A stretch of DNA of 64,000 nt from Tupaia tana (taxonomy: Eukaryota > Chordata > Mammalia > Scandentia > Tupaiidae). The stretch spans positions 32,359,377-32,423,376 of the forward strand of contig JAKSZU010000016.1 in assembly GCA_026018925.1 (NCBI GenBank), written 5' to 3'. The position numbers and the translations under genes are program-made. Every line of letters starts with the position of its first letter. Position 1 is the stretch's first letter. Shown here in pieces: positions 9,693 to 20,372 of the stretch. Below the pieces are notes generated by a model. That model ran no database searches. It was not told the DNA's origin and worked only from the letters and a program-made list of their open reading frames with translations.

Positions 9693-9949
9693 AGGACCAG
9701 CAGGTAGCATAGTGGTTAAGGTGCTGGATTTCCATGTGGTTGACCATGGTTTGAGTCCCAGACGTGGCAACTTGAAACTCGCGCTAGGCGTGTATGCATG
9801 CATGCCCAAAATCCTGAGAGAAGACTAGAAAAGAAGAGACTGCAGCATGGCCAGACCCCTCTGGGTGTGAATTTTTGGTTTCTGTTACCCAGGCAAGCAC
9901 ATGCGTTCTACAGCAAAAAGCTCTCAAATCAAACCAAACCAAACCAGAC
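9693..9949 (+). mobile_element. SINE type A/C
   Basis: Head 'ggaccagcaggtagcatagt', core 'gaaactcgcgctaggcgtg', and the ending 'agctctcaaatc' with an A-rich (AAACC)n tail. Confidence 0.9.
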
Positions 9950-10016
9950 ATCTTATAAATCTTTCTATATTTTCCTGTTTTATTTTTTCCTTCCTCTGAT
10001 AGAACTTTAAAGCAGT

Positions 10017-10093
10017 AATATATATATGTATATATATATAAATACACACATATACATATTTAAATATATATAACATATATATATATATATATG
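10017..10093. repeat. (TA)n-rich microsatellite
   Basis: Alternating TA with interspersed CA over about 75 bp; strongly self-complementary. Confidence 0.9.
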
Positions 10094-10112
10094 GTGTGTA
10101 TGTGTATACACA

Positions 10113-10372
10113 CTCTTTTTTTTTGGAGAGATTTTTTGCTATAAGGTGTGTGTACTCACTGGAGAGACAGAGAGAAAGAAAGTGAGAAATGATCCCAAAG
10201 GGGAGATGGCCACACCTCAACCTCTTCTCCTCTATTCTCCTCTCAGGATTTTGGCCACGTAAACACATGCAGTTGGCATCAGTTACAAGTCGCTGGGTCC
10301 AGGACTCGAATGGCAGTTGGCGTGTAGGAGTCCAATGCCTTAACCATCATGGCACCTGCTGCCCCCCCCCCC
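10113..10372 (-). mobile_element. SINE type A/C
   Basis: Complete inverse copy ending in 'ggcacctgctgccccccccc'. The C run replaces the usual GGCCCC. Confidence 0.88.
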
Positions 10373-10401
10373 AAATTAATTTTTAAAGATAAACAAAATG
10401 C

Positions 10402-10526
10402 TATATAAACAAACCCTGTATATATACTGGGAAACCAAAATATTTGTATGATTCACCATGTTGTGACAGTCACTTCATTTCAGTGGTCTGGGACTGAACC
10501 CACAACATCTCTGAGGTATGCCTACG
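10402..10526 (+). mobile_element. Tigger1-type DNA transposon, 3' end only
   Basis: 'actgggaaaccaaaata', 'ggtctgggactgaaccca' and the terminal 'ctctgaggtatgcct' match the right end of Tigger1. Its orientation is opposite to the larger Tigger1 copy at 12626-15048. Confidence 0.75.
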
Positions 10527-10555
10527 CAAGTGATCTTTGCTATCCAAATCTACTC

Positions 10556-11091
10556 ACTTTTTCTTTTCTTGGCTAGAGAGCACATGTGCTCACAAAAGAG
10601 CCTGCGTGAGGGGGGTGGGTAGTGAGGGGAAAGAGAGAAAGCATCCCCCCAATGGGCCATGGTCATGCCACAAGTCCTTCTCCTCTATTTCTCTATCCTG
10701 TTATTTTAGAGGTTTTTGCCTTAGGGCCCATACGCTCGCTGGAGAGAGAGACAGAGACAGAGAAGACAGAGACAATGAGAGAAAAATTGAGAAATCATCC
10801 CAGGGAGTATGGCCACGTTGCAATCCAGTCCTCTCCATTCTCCTCCTGGAATCCTGGGTGTGCGCGTGCACACACACACACACACACACACACACAGCAT
10901 GAGTCTCAAGGTCTGGGACTCAAACCATGATCATTGGGGAGTCTAACAATGTTACCACTACACTGTCTGCTGGTCCCTCCTGTCAGCATTTTGAGCATGC
11001 ACACACACAAACTCTGTGTGTTTTTTAAGCTACTAAAGCCAGGCTGGCCATGTGGGATTGAGCCCCTTAGCCATTAGACCATGGGGCCAGC
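10556..11091 (-). mobile_element. SINE type C (outer), split by a second SINE
   Basis: The pieces 10556-10701 and 10984-11091 form one inverse SINE: hairpin half 'ccccccaatgggccatgg' on the left and head remnant 'accatggggccagcc' on the right. An inner SINE lies between them. Confidence 0.8.
10702..10978 (-). mobile_element. SINE type A/C nested in a SINE
   Basis: A complete inverse copy bounded by CCTGT on both sides (10697-10701 and 10979-10983). It contains a (CA)15 run at 10867-10896 where other copies have GCACACGCGC. Confidence 0.85.
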
Positions 11092-11259
11092 CTTCCATTC
11101 ACTTTTCAAGTTTGGCTAGTGAGTCTAGATAACTATACAGAGCTGTGTTACAGTCTATATTTTAGTATTTTAAAAGAAATTTACAAGTCAAGAGGTAGAA
11201 ATACTACAAAGCAATAACATTCCTTTAAAAACTTAGTCAAAGGTTCTGCTTTATATGTA

Positions 11260-11330
11260 TTAGGTTGTCAAAAAAGTCATGATGCATTTTTGCATAGAAA
11301 AAATATGTCATGACTTTTCAGACAACCTAA
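11260..11330. mobile_element. Mariner-like MITE, 71 bp, intact ends
   Basis: It starts TTAGGTTGTC and ends GACAACCTAA, with TA on both sides. The inverted repeats extend over about 28 bp ('aaaagtcatgatgcattttt' against 'catgactttt'). It is the best preserved member in the window. Confidence 0.88.
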
Positions 11331-11510
11331 TATGTTCTTTTAAAAAAAGTAGAGCTCACCAATTTTAGGCAAAAAGTTATATTCTAAAGTTTGTTGGCAA
11401 CTGCTAATCAGGCAAAAGGAAATTTAATAGAAGGCACTTTCACTAATTGTGTCACTGTTGACTAAAGGTGCTTCTGGGATTACAGTTGATCCTACGAAGA
11501 TTTAGTATTG

Positions 11511-11601
11511 GAGCTGGCAGGTGGCATGGTGATTAAGAGTGCTGGACTCCCACATAGCTGACCATGGTTCGAGTCCCGGACCTGGCGGCTTGTTTGTTCT
11601 C

Positions 11602-11636
<35 letters not shown>

Positions 11637-11708
11637 TACTCACTCACTCACTCTCCCTCTCTGGTCAAATTAAAATAGAGATAAATAAAATAATTCTTTA
11701 AAAAATAA
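11511..11708 (+). mobile_element. SINE type B
   Basis: Head 'gagctggcaggtggcatggt', (CT)13, and tail 'taattctttaaaa'. TSD AAGATTTA-G/C-TATTG at 11497-11510 and 11709-11722. Confidence 0.95.
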
Positions 11709-12011
11709 AAGATTTACTATTGTTGCTTGAGTAGTTTAGAATATATATGTGATGTTTCATCTCTTGTCTAATACATATTTTTGTCCCAAACTTTAATTTT
11801 TCCTACAAAGCTACAGTTTAATAGCATCTTAACTGATGTCAAATTTGGATAGTAATATTTCTCCCAATTATTGGCATATCTTTCTAATTAAAAAATAAAC
11901 AAGATATCCAATAATGCCTATATTTTAAAAGAGCAGAATTGGATTATTCCATATCCTTTGCTTAGTAAGAAGTTATTAGAAACAGGTAGTAACTAATGTT
12001 ACATTATTCTT

Positions 12012-12215
12012 TTTTTTTTTTTTTTTGAAGAGGTTTTGCTATAGGGCACATTGCTCGCCAGAGAGAGAGAGAGACAGAGAGACAGAGAGACAGAGATAGT
12101 AAGAGGAAAAGTAAGAAATCACCCCTCGAGGGGATGGCCATGCAGAAATCCCTTCTCCACTCTCCTGGGATTTTGGGCATGCACACACATGCGCCCAGCC
12201 ATCTGCTGGCCCCTA
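12012..12215 (-). mobile_element. SINE type A/C lacking most of the tRNA-like head
   Basis: It runs from poly(T) to 'gcgcccagc' and then jumps to 'catctgctggcccc', deleting the B-box region. TSD GTTACAT-T/A-ATTCTT at 11998-12011 and 12216-12229. Confidence 0.92.
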
Positions 12216-12303
12216 GTTACATAATTCTTATTCAGAGAAAAAACCTTATGTTTGATTGGGAAGTGGGAAGTGGGACAATTTACTGATTAATATTAGTACT
12301 TTA

Positions 12304-12377
12304 GGGGCTAGTGGGAGCTTTCTCTTGTCTCTCTCTGGTGAGTGCACGTGCCCTACAGCAATTACAATTTTTAAAAA
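12304..12377 (+). mobile_element. Severely deleted SINE
   Basis: A head remnant 'ggggctagtggga' is joined to a SINE end 'gtgagtgcacgtgccctac' and a short A/T tail. Confidence 0.6.
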
Positions 12378-12378
12378 T

Positions 12379-12622
12379 TGGGGCAGCAGGTGATGTACTG
12401 GTTAAAGTACTGGACCCCCATGTGGCCAACTGGTGTTCAAATACTGGACCGTGAAGCTTGAAACTTCACGCTGGGCGCATGTGCGTGTATGCCCCAAATC
12501 CTGAGAGGAGACTGGGAGAGAAGGGACTGCAGCATGGCCATCCCCTGGGGGAGCAACTTCTCACTTTCTGTCTGTTTCTCTGGAGAGCATAAGCACCCTG
12601 TAGTAAAAATCTCTTTAAATTT
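12379..12622 (+). mobile_element. SINE type A/C
   Basis: Full-length copy with head 'ggggcagcaggtgatgtact' and core 'cttcacgctgggcgcatg'. It lies at the left edge of the Tigger1 copy and probably removed or displaced that end. Confidence 0.88.
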
Positions 12623-12659
12623 TTAAAAATTAATTTAAAAACACCTTATTGTTAAAAAA

Positions 12660-14637
12660 AAATGTTTACAACCATCCAAACCTACAGTGAGTTGCAATCT
12701 TTTTGCTGGTGGACAGTATTACCTCAATATTGATGACTGCTGACTGATAAGAGTGGTGGCTGCTAAGGCTGGGATGGCTGGGGCCATTTCTTAGGATGAC
12801 AATAAAGGTTGTCTCATTGACTGACTCCTTCTTTCATGAGATGTTTCTCTGTAGCTTCAAGTGCTGTTTAATATAATTTTAACCACAGTAGAATTTCCTT
12901 CAAAACTGGAGTCAATTCTATCAAGCCTGGCTACTGCCTTATTAAATAAGTTTATGTATTATTCTGAATCCTGCTGTCATTTCAATAATGTTCACAGAAT
13001 CTTCACAGGGGTTGATTTCATCTCAGGAAACCACTTTCTTTCCTCATCCATGAGAAGTAATTCTTCATTCATTAAAGATTTATCATGAGATTACAGCAAT
13101 TTAGTCACACCTTCAGCCTCTGCTTTTAATTTTAGTTCTCTTGCCTTTTCCACCACATGTACAGTTATACTTCTTCTACTGAAGTCTTGAATCCCTCGAA
13201 GTCATCCAAGAGAGTTAAAATCAACTTCTTCCAACCTATTAATGGTGCTATTTTAACTTCTTCCAGTGAACCACAAATGTCCTTTATTCTTGACATCTAT
13301 ATTGGTGAATCTTTTCCAAAAGATTTCTCATTTACTTGAAAATCTAGATCCATCAGAGAAATCATTATCTATGATATCTATAGCCTCACAAAATGTATTT
13401 ATTAAATAATATTTGCAAATTGAAATTACTCATTGATCCATGAGCTATGGAAAGGATTGTATTAGCAGGCATGTAAGCAATATCAATCTCCTTGTATATT
13501 TCCATGAAAACTCTTGGGTGACTAAGTGCATTGTCAATACATAGTCATGTTTTGAAAGAAGTATTTTTTCTGAGGAGTAGGTCTCATCAGTGGACTTAAA
13601 ATATTCGGTAAACCATGCTGTAAACATAAGTGCTGTCATCCAGGCTTTGTTCTATCATTTATAGCACACAAGCAAAGTAGATTTAGCATGATTCTTTAGG
13701 GTCCTAGGATCTTTGAAATAGTAAATGAGCATTGGCTTCAATTTGAAGTCACCAGCTGCATTAAACCCTAACCAGAGAGCCTTCTTGTCCTTTGAAGCCA
13801 GGCATTGACTTGTCCTCCAGCTGGAAAAGTCCTACATGGCATCTTCTTCCAATAGAAAGCTGTTTTGTCTACTGTGAAAAGTTTGTTGTTTAATAGAGTC
13901 ACCTTCATCAGTTATCTTAGCTAGATCTTCTGGATAACTGCACCTCTGCATCAGCACTTGCTGCTTAACCTTGTACTTTTTTGTTCCGGGGATGGCTCCT
14001 TTCCTAACTTTATAAGCCAATATCTACTAGCTTCATACTTTTCTTCTCCAACTTCCTCATCTCTCTCATCCTTTGTAGAATTAAAGAGAGTTAGGGCTTT
14101 GCTCTGGCTTAAGAGAATGTTGTGGCTGGTTTGATCTTCTATTCAGACCATCAAAACTTTCTCCATATTAGCAATAAGGTTATTTCACTTTCTTAACATT
14201 TGTGGGCCCATTGGAGAAGTATTTTTTGTTTGTTTGTTTGTTTGCCATATAGCATAGGTGATCACTGGAGAGAGATGCAGAGAGGGAAATCATCCCCCAG
14301 GGGAGATGGCCGTACAGCAACCCCTTCTTTATTCTCTTCTCAGAATTTTGGGTACACACACACATGTACCCAGTGTGATTTTCAAGCTGCTGGGTCTGAG
14401 ACTCAAATTGTGTTGGTCATGTGGTAATACAGCATCTTAACCACCATACCACCTATTGGTCCCTGGAGAAGCACTTTTACTCTCTTTTAAGAACTCTGTT
14501 TGCATCTACAATTTGACTGTATTTGGTGCAAAAAGCCTAGATTTTGGCCTTTCTTGGCTTTCAACATGCCATCCTCACTAAGTTTAAAGATTGAAAGTGA
14601 GAGATGGAAAACTCTTTAGCTTGAACACTTAGAGGCC
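12660..14637 (-). pseudogene. Dead Tigger1 transposase
   Basis: The minus strand matches the Tigger/pogo transposase (DDE family with CENP-B-type DNA-binding domain) throughout. Landmarks include AWFTEYFK at about 13590-13615 and RCSYPEDLAKITDEGD at about 13900-13945. A KKMP-type stretch with 'tggaagaagatgcc' is near 13840, and 'ctgctggtgga' sits at the C-terminal end. The expected start codon at about 14637 is mutated. The frame is broken by many stops and frameshifts, and a SINE is inserted, so no protein can be made. It is an ordinary fossil copy, not a domesticated TIGD gene. Confidence 0.9.
14221..14463 (-). mobile_element. SINE type C inserted in Tigger1
   Basis: Inverse copy with a (TTTG)n start to the tail and the head end 'acctattggtccc'. 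The flanks 'ttggagaagtatttt' (from 14211) and 'ctggagaagcacttt' (from 14463) form a degenerate TSD. Confidence 0.9.
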
Positions 14638-15076
14638 CAAAGGTTATTAACTGACCTAATATCAGTATTGTTGTGCTTCAGGAAATAGAGCAATCCAAGG
14701 AGAGGTGGAGAGATAGCAGAACAGCCAGCTGGCAGATCAGTAAGAAATCACACATTTATTAAGTTCACCAATTTATATGAATGCAGTCTGTGGCACCCCA
14801 GAACAATTACAATAATAACATCTAACATCACTGATCACAGACCAGCATAACAGATATAATAACAACATTTGGAATATCGTGGCAACTACCAAAATGCAAC
14901 ACAGAGATAAATAGCACATGCTATTGGAAAAACGGTACGGGTAGTCTTGCTTAATACAGAATTGCTACAAAACTTCAATTTGTTAAAAAAAAAAAAGCAT
15001 TATCTGAGAAGTATAATGAAGCAAAGTGCAATAAAAAGAGGTATGCCTGTATCTTCATTGTGCATGAAAATAAATG

Positions 15077-15284
15077 AGCAGGGCTGGGAGGTGGTATGGT
15101 GGATGAGGTGCTGGACTCCCATGTGGCTCAGTGCAGTTCGAGTCCCAGTCCTTGTGGCTTGCTTGCTTTCTCTCTCTCTTTCTCTGTCTCTCTCTGTTGA
15201 GCACACGTGCCCTGTAGCAAATTAAAATAATAGTAACAAATAAGTAAAGTGAAATAAATAATTCTTAAAAAAAAAAAAAAGAAA
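15077..15284 (+). mobile_element. SINE type B
   Basis: It is flanked by the TSD GAAAATAAATG at 15066-15076 and 15285-15295. The end includes 'gagcacacgtgccctgtagc', which joins type B and C features. Confidence 0.93.
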
Positions 15285-15353
15285 GAAAATAAATGGGTTT
15301 TGTCTAAACCAGAGTAAATACTTAATTTATTTAAACTAAAATAGAAAAACTCA

Positions 15354-15612
15354 GACTCGGGCTCAGTGGTGCGGTTGGGAGCATACTGATGGCCACATGG
15401 AGAACTGAGGGTTTGGATCCCTGGCCAGCTGACCTGAACCACACCAGGTGTGCATGTGCATCCCTGAGATCCTGACAAGCTGGAGAGCTGGAGGAAGAGG
15501 GCTATGGCATGACCAGACCGTACTAAGGGTACCCCCCTTACCCCCAACCTCATGAATATAGACATGTTCCCTGTCATGAGTAAAATGAACCTTAAAGGCA
15601 CTTGTCACATAT
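15354..15612 (+). mobile_element. SINE type E
   Basis: Head 'cgggctcagtggtgcggttg', B-box-like 'gggtttggatccctgg', then 'gcatccctgagatcctgaca' and a type E end with 'gggtacccccc'. It is a different tRNA-like family from A-C. Confidence 0.7.
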
Positions 15613-16344
15613 ACTAAAAAAATGTAAGAGTCACTTTTTACTTTTTCTGTCTGTTGTTTCATCTATGGTTGTCCGCTTCTCTACAGTCTACCTCAGTGCC
15701 TTGTCTCAAATTCTAATGTTTATAACAGAAGACACAGTTTGTTTCATAAACAGCTCCTTGGGTTGTATTCTTTCAGTATAGACACACTTTATTTGCATAT
15801 TAAAGACTAAGAACATTCTTCACATTCATAAAGAGATACTTTCTCATATTTCTTGGAACACATGGTCCTTTCAGTCTACTTTGTTTTTTCCATTTTTGAG
15901 AGAGATATGAATATACAAATATTTCACTTCCAAAACTGCTATTTACCACTAGCAAAAGAAACAGAAAAATAGGATAATAAAAAGGACAGCACGAGAGAAA
16001 AGGCAAATGACAACTGACAGTGCAGGCAGGGGAGAGGAGTAAAGTGGAGGAGAAGCAGTGAACTGGGGTTTACGTGTTCAGTGTAAAAGGGAGTACAGCC
16101 ATGTTCTGCCCAGTGTCACCGGATCTCATTTTTTCAAAAGAACACAGGAAAATCTCAAGTTTTAGATGCAAACAATTATTTCAAATTTCTTTTAAATACC
16201 AACACTGTACAAACTACACAGATTCAGCCCACCACCTGCCAGTGACAGTCTTTGCTTGACCTTTCTCTCCTATTTATTCCAACTTCTCCCACCATAACTA
16301 TCCACACATCAGTTTTCGGACTATTCCCTTATTTATTTCTTCCA
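15613..16344. other. Unique DNA, nothing recognised
   Basis: No repeat or plausible exon was identified. Confidence 0.5.
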
Positions 16345-16510
16345 TTGCTCTTTTACTTATTCATTTACTCACTTTCTGATTAATTCATTTAATTATTCAA
16401 CAAGTATGAGATAAATACTGTGTGTCAGGTACTACCAAGTATAGAAATATTATTGTGAACAAGACAGACAAGATCCTTCCTCATGGTAGTCAGACCCCAA
16501 AGAAGAAATA
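16345..16510 (-). mobile_element. L2 LINE 3' end, inverse
   Basis: 'ttaattattcaacaagtat', 'tgtgtcaggtactaccaagt', 'attgtgaacaagacagac', and 'atccttcctcatggtagtca' are the inverse of the conserved L2 3' UTR. Confidence 0.75.
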
Positions 16511-17042
16511 TATAAAAGATTATTTAATTTCAGTCATGGCGTAAGTAAAACATAGCCCCATTTTCCCTGGTAGTGGAAGGATCCTCAGAGAAGTGACATT
16601 TTCAAATACTCTTTACTGTGCAGATCACTATATATTGTTCAAACTAGTCTCTATTTAGTATTTACCCCTATATCTGAAGAACATTTCTGAACATCACTAG
16701 ACAAAAATGAACAGGGCCTCACTGGCCTAGAGAATTCAGAACAAAGATTCTAAAATGTAAGGCTTTCCAAACTGGTTTCAATATTATTTCTAGTCATTTC
16801 CACTGCTACTCTCTTCGCAGTCCTTGTTTCCGGGTAGACTGAACTCTGCTCTAACTCAAATATACCTGAGCCAGACCTGAGCTCTATTTTCTGAATAACT
16901 GCAGTACCTCAAAGTATTTTTGTCAATTAGTATAGTTTATCTCACATTACAAATAAATGAATATTTGTCTTCTGCCCCTTAATAGATTTTAAGTTCCTGA
17001 AGAGCAGGACTTGTGTTGGCTCATCTCAAAATTCATGGAATT

Positions 17043-17295
17043 GGAGCCAGGTGATGACACAGTGATAATGTAACTAGACCCACATGGGAAAGGTCTTGGG
17101 TTTCCATTCTGGGACCTACCTCAGCATGCCAGGCCCACATGTGGGCTGTGACCTCGGCCAGCTAAGATTAGAGGTAGATCATGGTGTGAGGGCCCTGTTG
17201 GGGGATGTGTCTGTCTCACTCCCTCTTGCCCTCCCTTGGAAGAAAGAAACTTAAAAAACAACAAACAAACAAACAAACACCAAAAAAATAAAACC
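17043..17295 (+). mobile_element. SINE type D
   Basis: Features are 'cccacatgggaaaggtcttg', 'cagcatgccaggcccacatg', 'gccctgttggggg', and a CAAA-rich tail. TSD TCATGGAATT at 17033-17042 and 17296-17305. Confidence 0.9.
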
Positions 17296-17332
17296 TCATG
17301 GAATTTCCTAGTACAATTGTAAGTATTTCTTT

Positions 17333-17521
17333 TTTAAAAATCATTATTTTATTTAACTTTATTTATTGATTTATTTTAATTTGACCACAGAGAGACAGAG
17401 TGAGAGAGAGTGAGAGAGGGAAAGTGAGAAAGCGAGCCACCAGATCCGGGACTTGAACTGTAGTCAGTCATGTGGGGGTTCAGCACCTTTAACCACCACA
17501 CCACCTGCTGGCCCCCAATAA
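17333..17521 (-). mobile_element. SINE type B
   Basis: Inverse copy with 'ttttaatttgaccacagaga' and end 'ccacctgctggccccc'. TSD TAAGTATTTCTT at 17320-17331 and 17522-17533. Confidence 0.94.
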
Positions 17522-17749
17522 TAAGTATTTCTTAAAAACAGGCCCCCCCCCAAAAAAAAAAATGAAAAAGTATGCCTGTCTGTAGAAGATGATTAAATTC
17601 AAAACAGAAGATCAATATTCTGATCTTTATTTGTACTTTTCCTAAAACTGTATTTTTACAATATATTCGGAATTTTTACACAAAAATATGCTAAACTGCA
17701 TCAACTAAGCAATTTTAAAGATTAATTAATCATAACTCTTCCTTATTTT

Positions 17750-18010
17750 TTTTTTTTGAGAGGTTTTTTTGCTATAGGGCGCGTGCGCTCGCCAGACAGA
17801 CAGAGAGAGACATAGAGACAGAAAGCGAGAAATCACCCCCCAGGGGGGATGGTCACGCCACAATCCCTTCTCCTCCATTCTCCTCTCGGGATCTTGGGCA
17901 CGCACGCACACGCGCCCGGCGTGAGTTGTAAGCCACCGGGTCCGAGACGCGAACCGCGGTCAACTACGTGGGAGTCCAGCGACATAGCCATTACGCTAAC
18001 TGCTGGTTCC
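17750..18010 (-). mobile_element. SINE type A, young full-length
   Basis: CpG-rich, close to the apparent consensus, with the perfect hairpin CCCCCCAGGGGGG. A perfect 16-bp TSD AACTCTTCCTTATTTT lies at 17734-17749 and 18011-18026, indicating a recent insertion. Confidence 0.98.
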
Positions 18011-18376
18011 AACTCTTCCTTATTTTATAGATAAGAAATTATTTCCCAAGATAAAAACATATTAAATTACAGACTTACAACACGGTTAAACACCTTTGTC
18101 CTTATTACAATCATAAATTTTGCTAAGTACCATTTCCCATAAAGCAATAGGGCTTCCTGGAGAAACAGCTGGTTTCCAGGCTGAGAAAAGGACAGGAAGT
18201 ACACAGTGAACTGAGGCCTTTTTTGTCAGTAAAGTAAGAAATGCTCAAAAGTTGATGGGAACATTTGTCAAAACACAGGAGTCAGCTTGAACAGGCCCTC
18301 ATCTGTAAAATTTGGGACTATTTAGGAAGCAACATATAATGATGGGAATGATATAACTGAGTAAGAAAAAAGATCC

Positions 18377-18590
18377 TGGGGCCAAGCATTGCCGTAACAG
18401 TAACACAACTGGTCCCACATGGGAAAGGTCCTGGGTTTACGGCTCAGGACCTCCCTAAACATGCTGGGGTGCACGTGTCTCTGATCCAGGTCAACTGAGG
18501 CTGGGGGTGGGTTGCAGCATGAGGACCCTGTTGGGGTGCCTATCTGTCTCTGTCATGGAAGATACACATTTATTTTTTGAAATCCTGAGT
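18377..18590 (+). mobile_element. SINE type D
   Basis: Head 'ggggccaagcattgccgtaa', B-box-like 'gggtttacggctc', 'aacatgctggggtgcacgtg', and end 'ctgttggggtgcc'. Confidence 0.85.
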
Positions 18591-18864
18591 CCAGTCTAAT
18601 AACTAAAAACTGGGACAACAGTGAGAGAGACCATCCTTTTTTTAAAAAGGAAATTCCAATGTAGAGAAAAACAAAACGAAACAAAACACTCACTGAGTAC
18701 TAAATGAATATTGAGAAACAATATTTACAGAGTTTCAAAATATCCCTCTCCTATTACTTATTAATTGTAAAAGGAAAAGAAGTACCTTCACAATGGGGGG
18801 GAAGGGGAAACAAACTGGTGGACAACAGCTGAACTAAATGTCTGTCAGCGAAACAAAACAAAAA

Positions 18865-19290
18865 CAGATAAACTGGCATTATACGCGTCCTGACGTAATG
18901 CACTGAAAAGGAAGCCACATCAACTCTAAAGAATCCCTGCCAAAGCCTTTTATCTAAGTTTAATTACAAGGAAACAATCATACACATCCCTATTGACCTG
19001 GACTTGTCAATGATGTCATTGTAATAATGGTTGGAGAGAGCTAGAGACTGAAGAGATAGGACAACTTAAATGCATGGTATGATCTTTGGATCTTGAATTG
19101 AGGGGTAAATTACAAATAACATTACTGGGAAAACTGGGAGAAAACTGAATAATGGCCAATAATATTTCATTATGATTACATTTGCTATGTGTATTAATTT
19201 ATGGTTATGTAGAAGAAATGTCCCTGATCTTAGGAAATATTGTGTTGTAGCATATAGGGGTGAACTGTCACAATGTCAATGATAATTCTT
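18865..19290 (+). mobile_element. Ancient repeat, LINE 3'-end-like
   Basis: The order 'ctgacgtaatgcactgaaaa', 'aagccttttatctaagttta', 'gacctggacttgtcaat', and 'ggttatgtagaagaaatgtc' corresponds to an interspersed repeat I know from human DNA. I cannot assign the family with certainty; an old L1-type 3' UTR is likely. Confidence 0.4.
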
Positions 19291-19315
19291 ACACAATTTA
19301 GAAAATAAAGTTTAA

Positions 19316-19545
19316 GGGCCGGCAGGTGGCGTGATGGTTAAGGGTGCTAAACTCCCAAAAGGTTGACCACAGTTTGAGTTCCAACTTGCTTTCTCACTTT
19401 CTCCTCTCTCTCTCTCTCTCTCTCTCAATCTCTCTCTCCCTCTCCCTCTCTCTCCCCCTTCCCCTCTCCCTCTGTTCCCCTCTCCCTTTCTCGTCATATT
19501 AAAATGAATAAATAAATAAGATTATATAATTTTAAAAAAATAACG
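19316..19545 (+). mobile_element. SINE type B
   Basis: Head 'gggccggcaggtggcgtgat' with a long imperfect CT tract (19385-19495) and an AAAT tail. The B box is poorly kept ('cagtttgagttcc'). Confidence 0.9.
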
Positions 19546-19550
19546 TTTGA

Positions 19551-19795
19551 GGGCCAGCTGGTGGCGTGTTGGTTAAAATGATTGGATCCCACATGGCTGG
19601 CTGAGCAGTTTGAGTCCCAGGCTCTGTGGCTCGAGAAACACACCATGCATTCCCAAAAATCCCAAGAAGAAAATGGAGAAGGAATTGTGGTGTGACCTCC
19701 TGCTAGAGAGAGCTTTCTCACTTTCCCTCTCTCTCTCTGTCTCTCTAAGGCGAGTGCACATGCACAATAACAAAATTAGAAAAAAAAGAAAGTTT
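19551..19795 (+). mobile_element. SINE type C
   Basis: Head 'gggccagctggtggcgtgtt', core 'gctcgagaaacacaccatgc', and end 'gagtgcacatgcacaataac'. It begins directly after the previous SINE's tail. Confidence 0.9.
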
Positions 19796-19955
19796 GAAAA
19801 TAAAGTATGTGTGCCCATGCACACATGTGAGCACAAGCATGTGCCTGTACGTTCAAAGGAAGAGAAAGTCAATGCAGCTAAATGATTAGATTATCAAATT
19901 TGGAATCTATCTTCTAAAATACAGGAGGTACTTATCAGTCAAAATATCACATAAA

Positions 19956-20210
19956 GACCCAGCCTGGTGATACTGCAGCTAGCAAACTGAACTGCAAGTG
20001 GTATAAGCCACATGGCCAACTGCAGATTCAGATCCCCAGCTCAGCTTGAAAATGTGCCAGGTGCATCCCAGGATCCCAAGAAGCTGGAGGTCCAAGGAAA
20101 GGGGACTATAGTGAGACAAGACTCCATTAAAGGTCCTTCGCTCCCCACCCCCATCCCTGTCCCAGTCTCATGTATGTACATACATGATCTATTATGAGTA
20201 AAATAAACAA
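19956..20210 (+). mobile_element. SINE type E
   Basis: 'cagcctggtgatactgcagc', 'gaactgcaagtgg', 'agatccccagctcagcttga', 'cccaggatcccaagaagctg', and 'gactccattaaaggtc' define this family together with 15354 and 44993. Confidence 0.75.
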
Positions 20211-20372
20211 ACTTTTAAAAATTCATAAAGAAATGCAACTTCAGCATTTACTTCCTGGAAAGTGTTATTTAAATGTGACTGTCACAGGTCTAATTAGTCA
20301 GGTGTAATTTTGTAAATATGGTTACATTTTTGAAGTGTCTTAATATAAAATACTAATTTAAGAATTAGTCTG

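Larger units (their letters stand above)
12626..15048 (-). mobile_element. Tigger1-type (pogo/Tc1-mariner) DNA transposon, inverse
   Basis: On the minus strand the element begins at 15048 with CAGGCATACCTC, the Tigger1 terminal repeat, next to a TA. It continues through the transposase region to about 12626. The far terminal repeat is not seen because a SINE occupies that edge. A SINE sits inside at 14221-14463. Length without the SINE is about 2.2 kb, close to the 2.4-kb family size. Confidence 0.93.

Noticed and set aside
12861-14020. Domesticated TIGD-type gene
   Set aside because: The transposase frame has many stops and shifts, a lost start codon and a SINE inside. It is a dead transposon copy.
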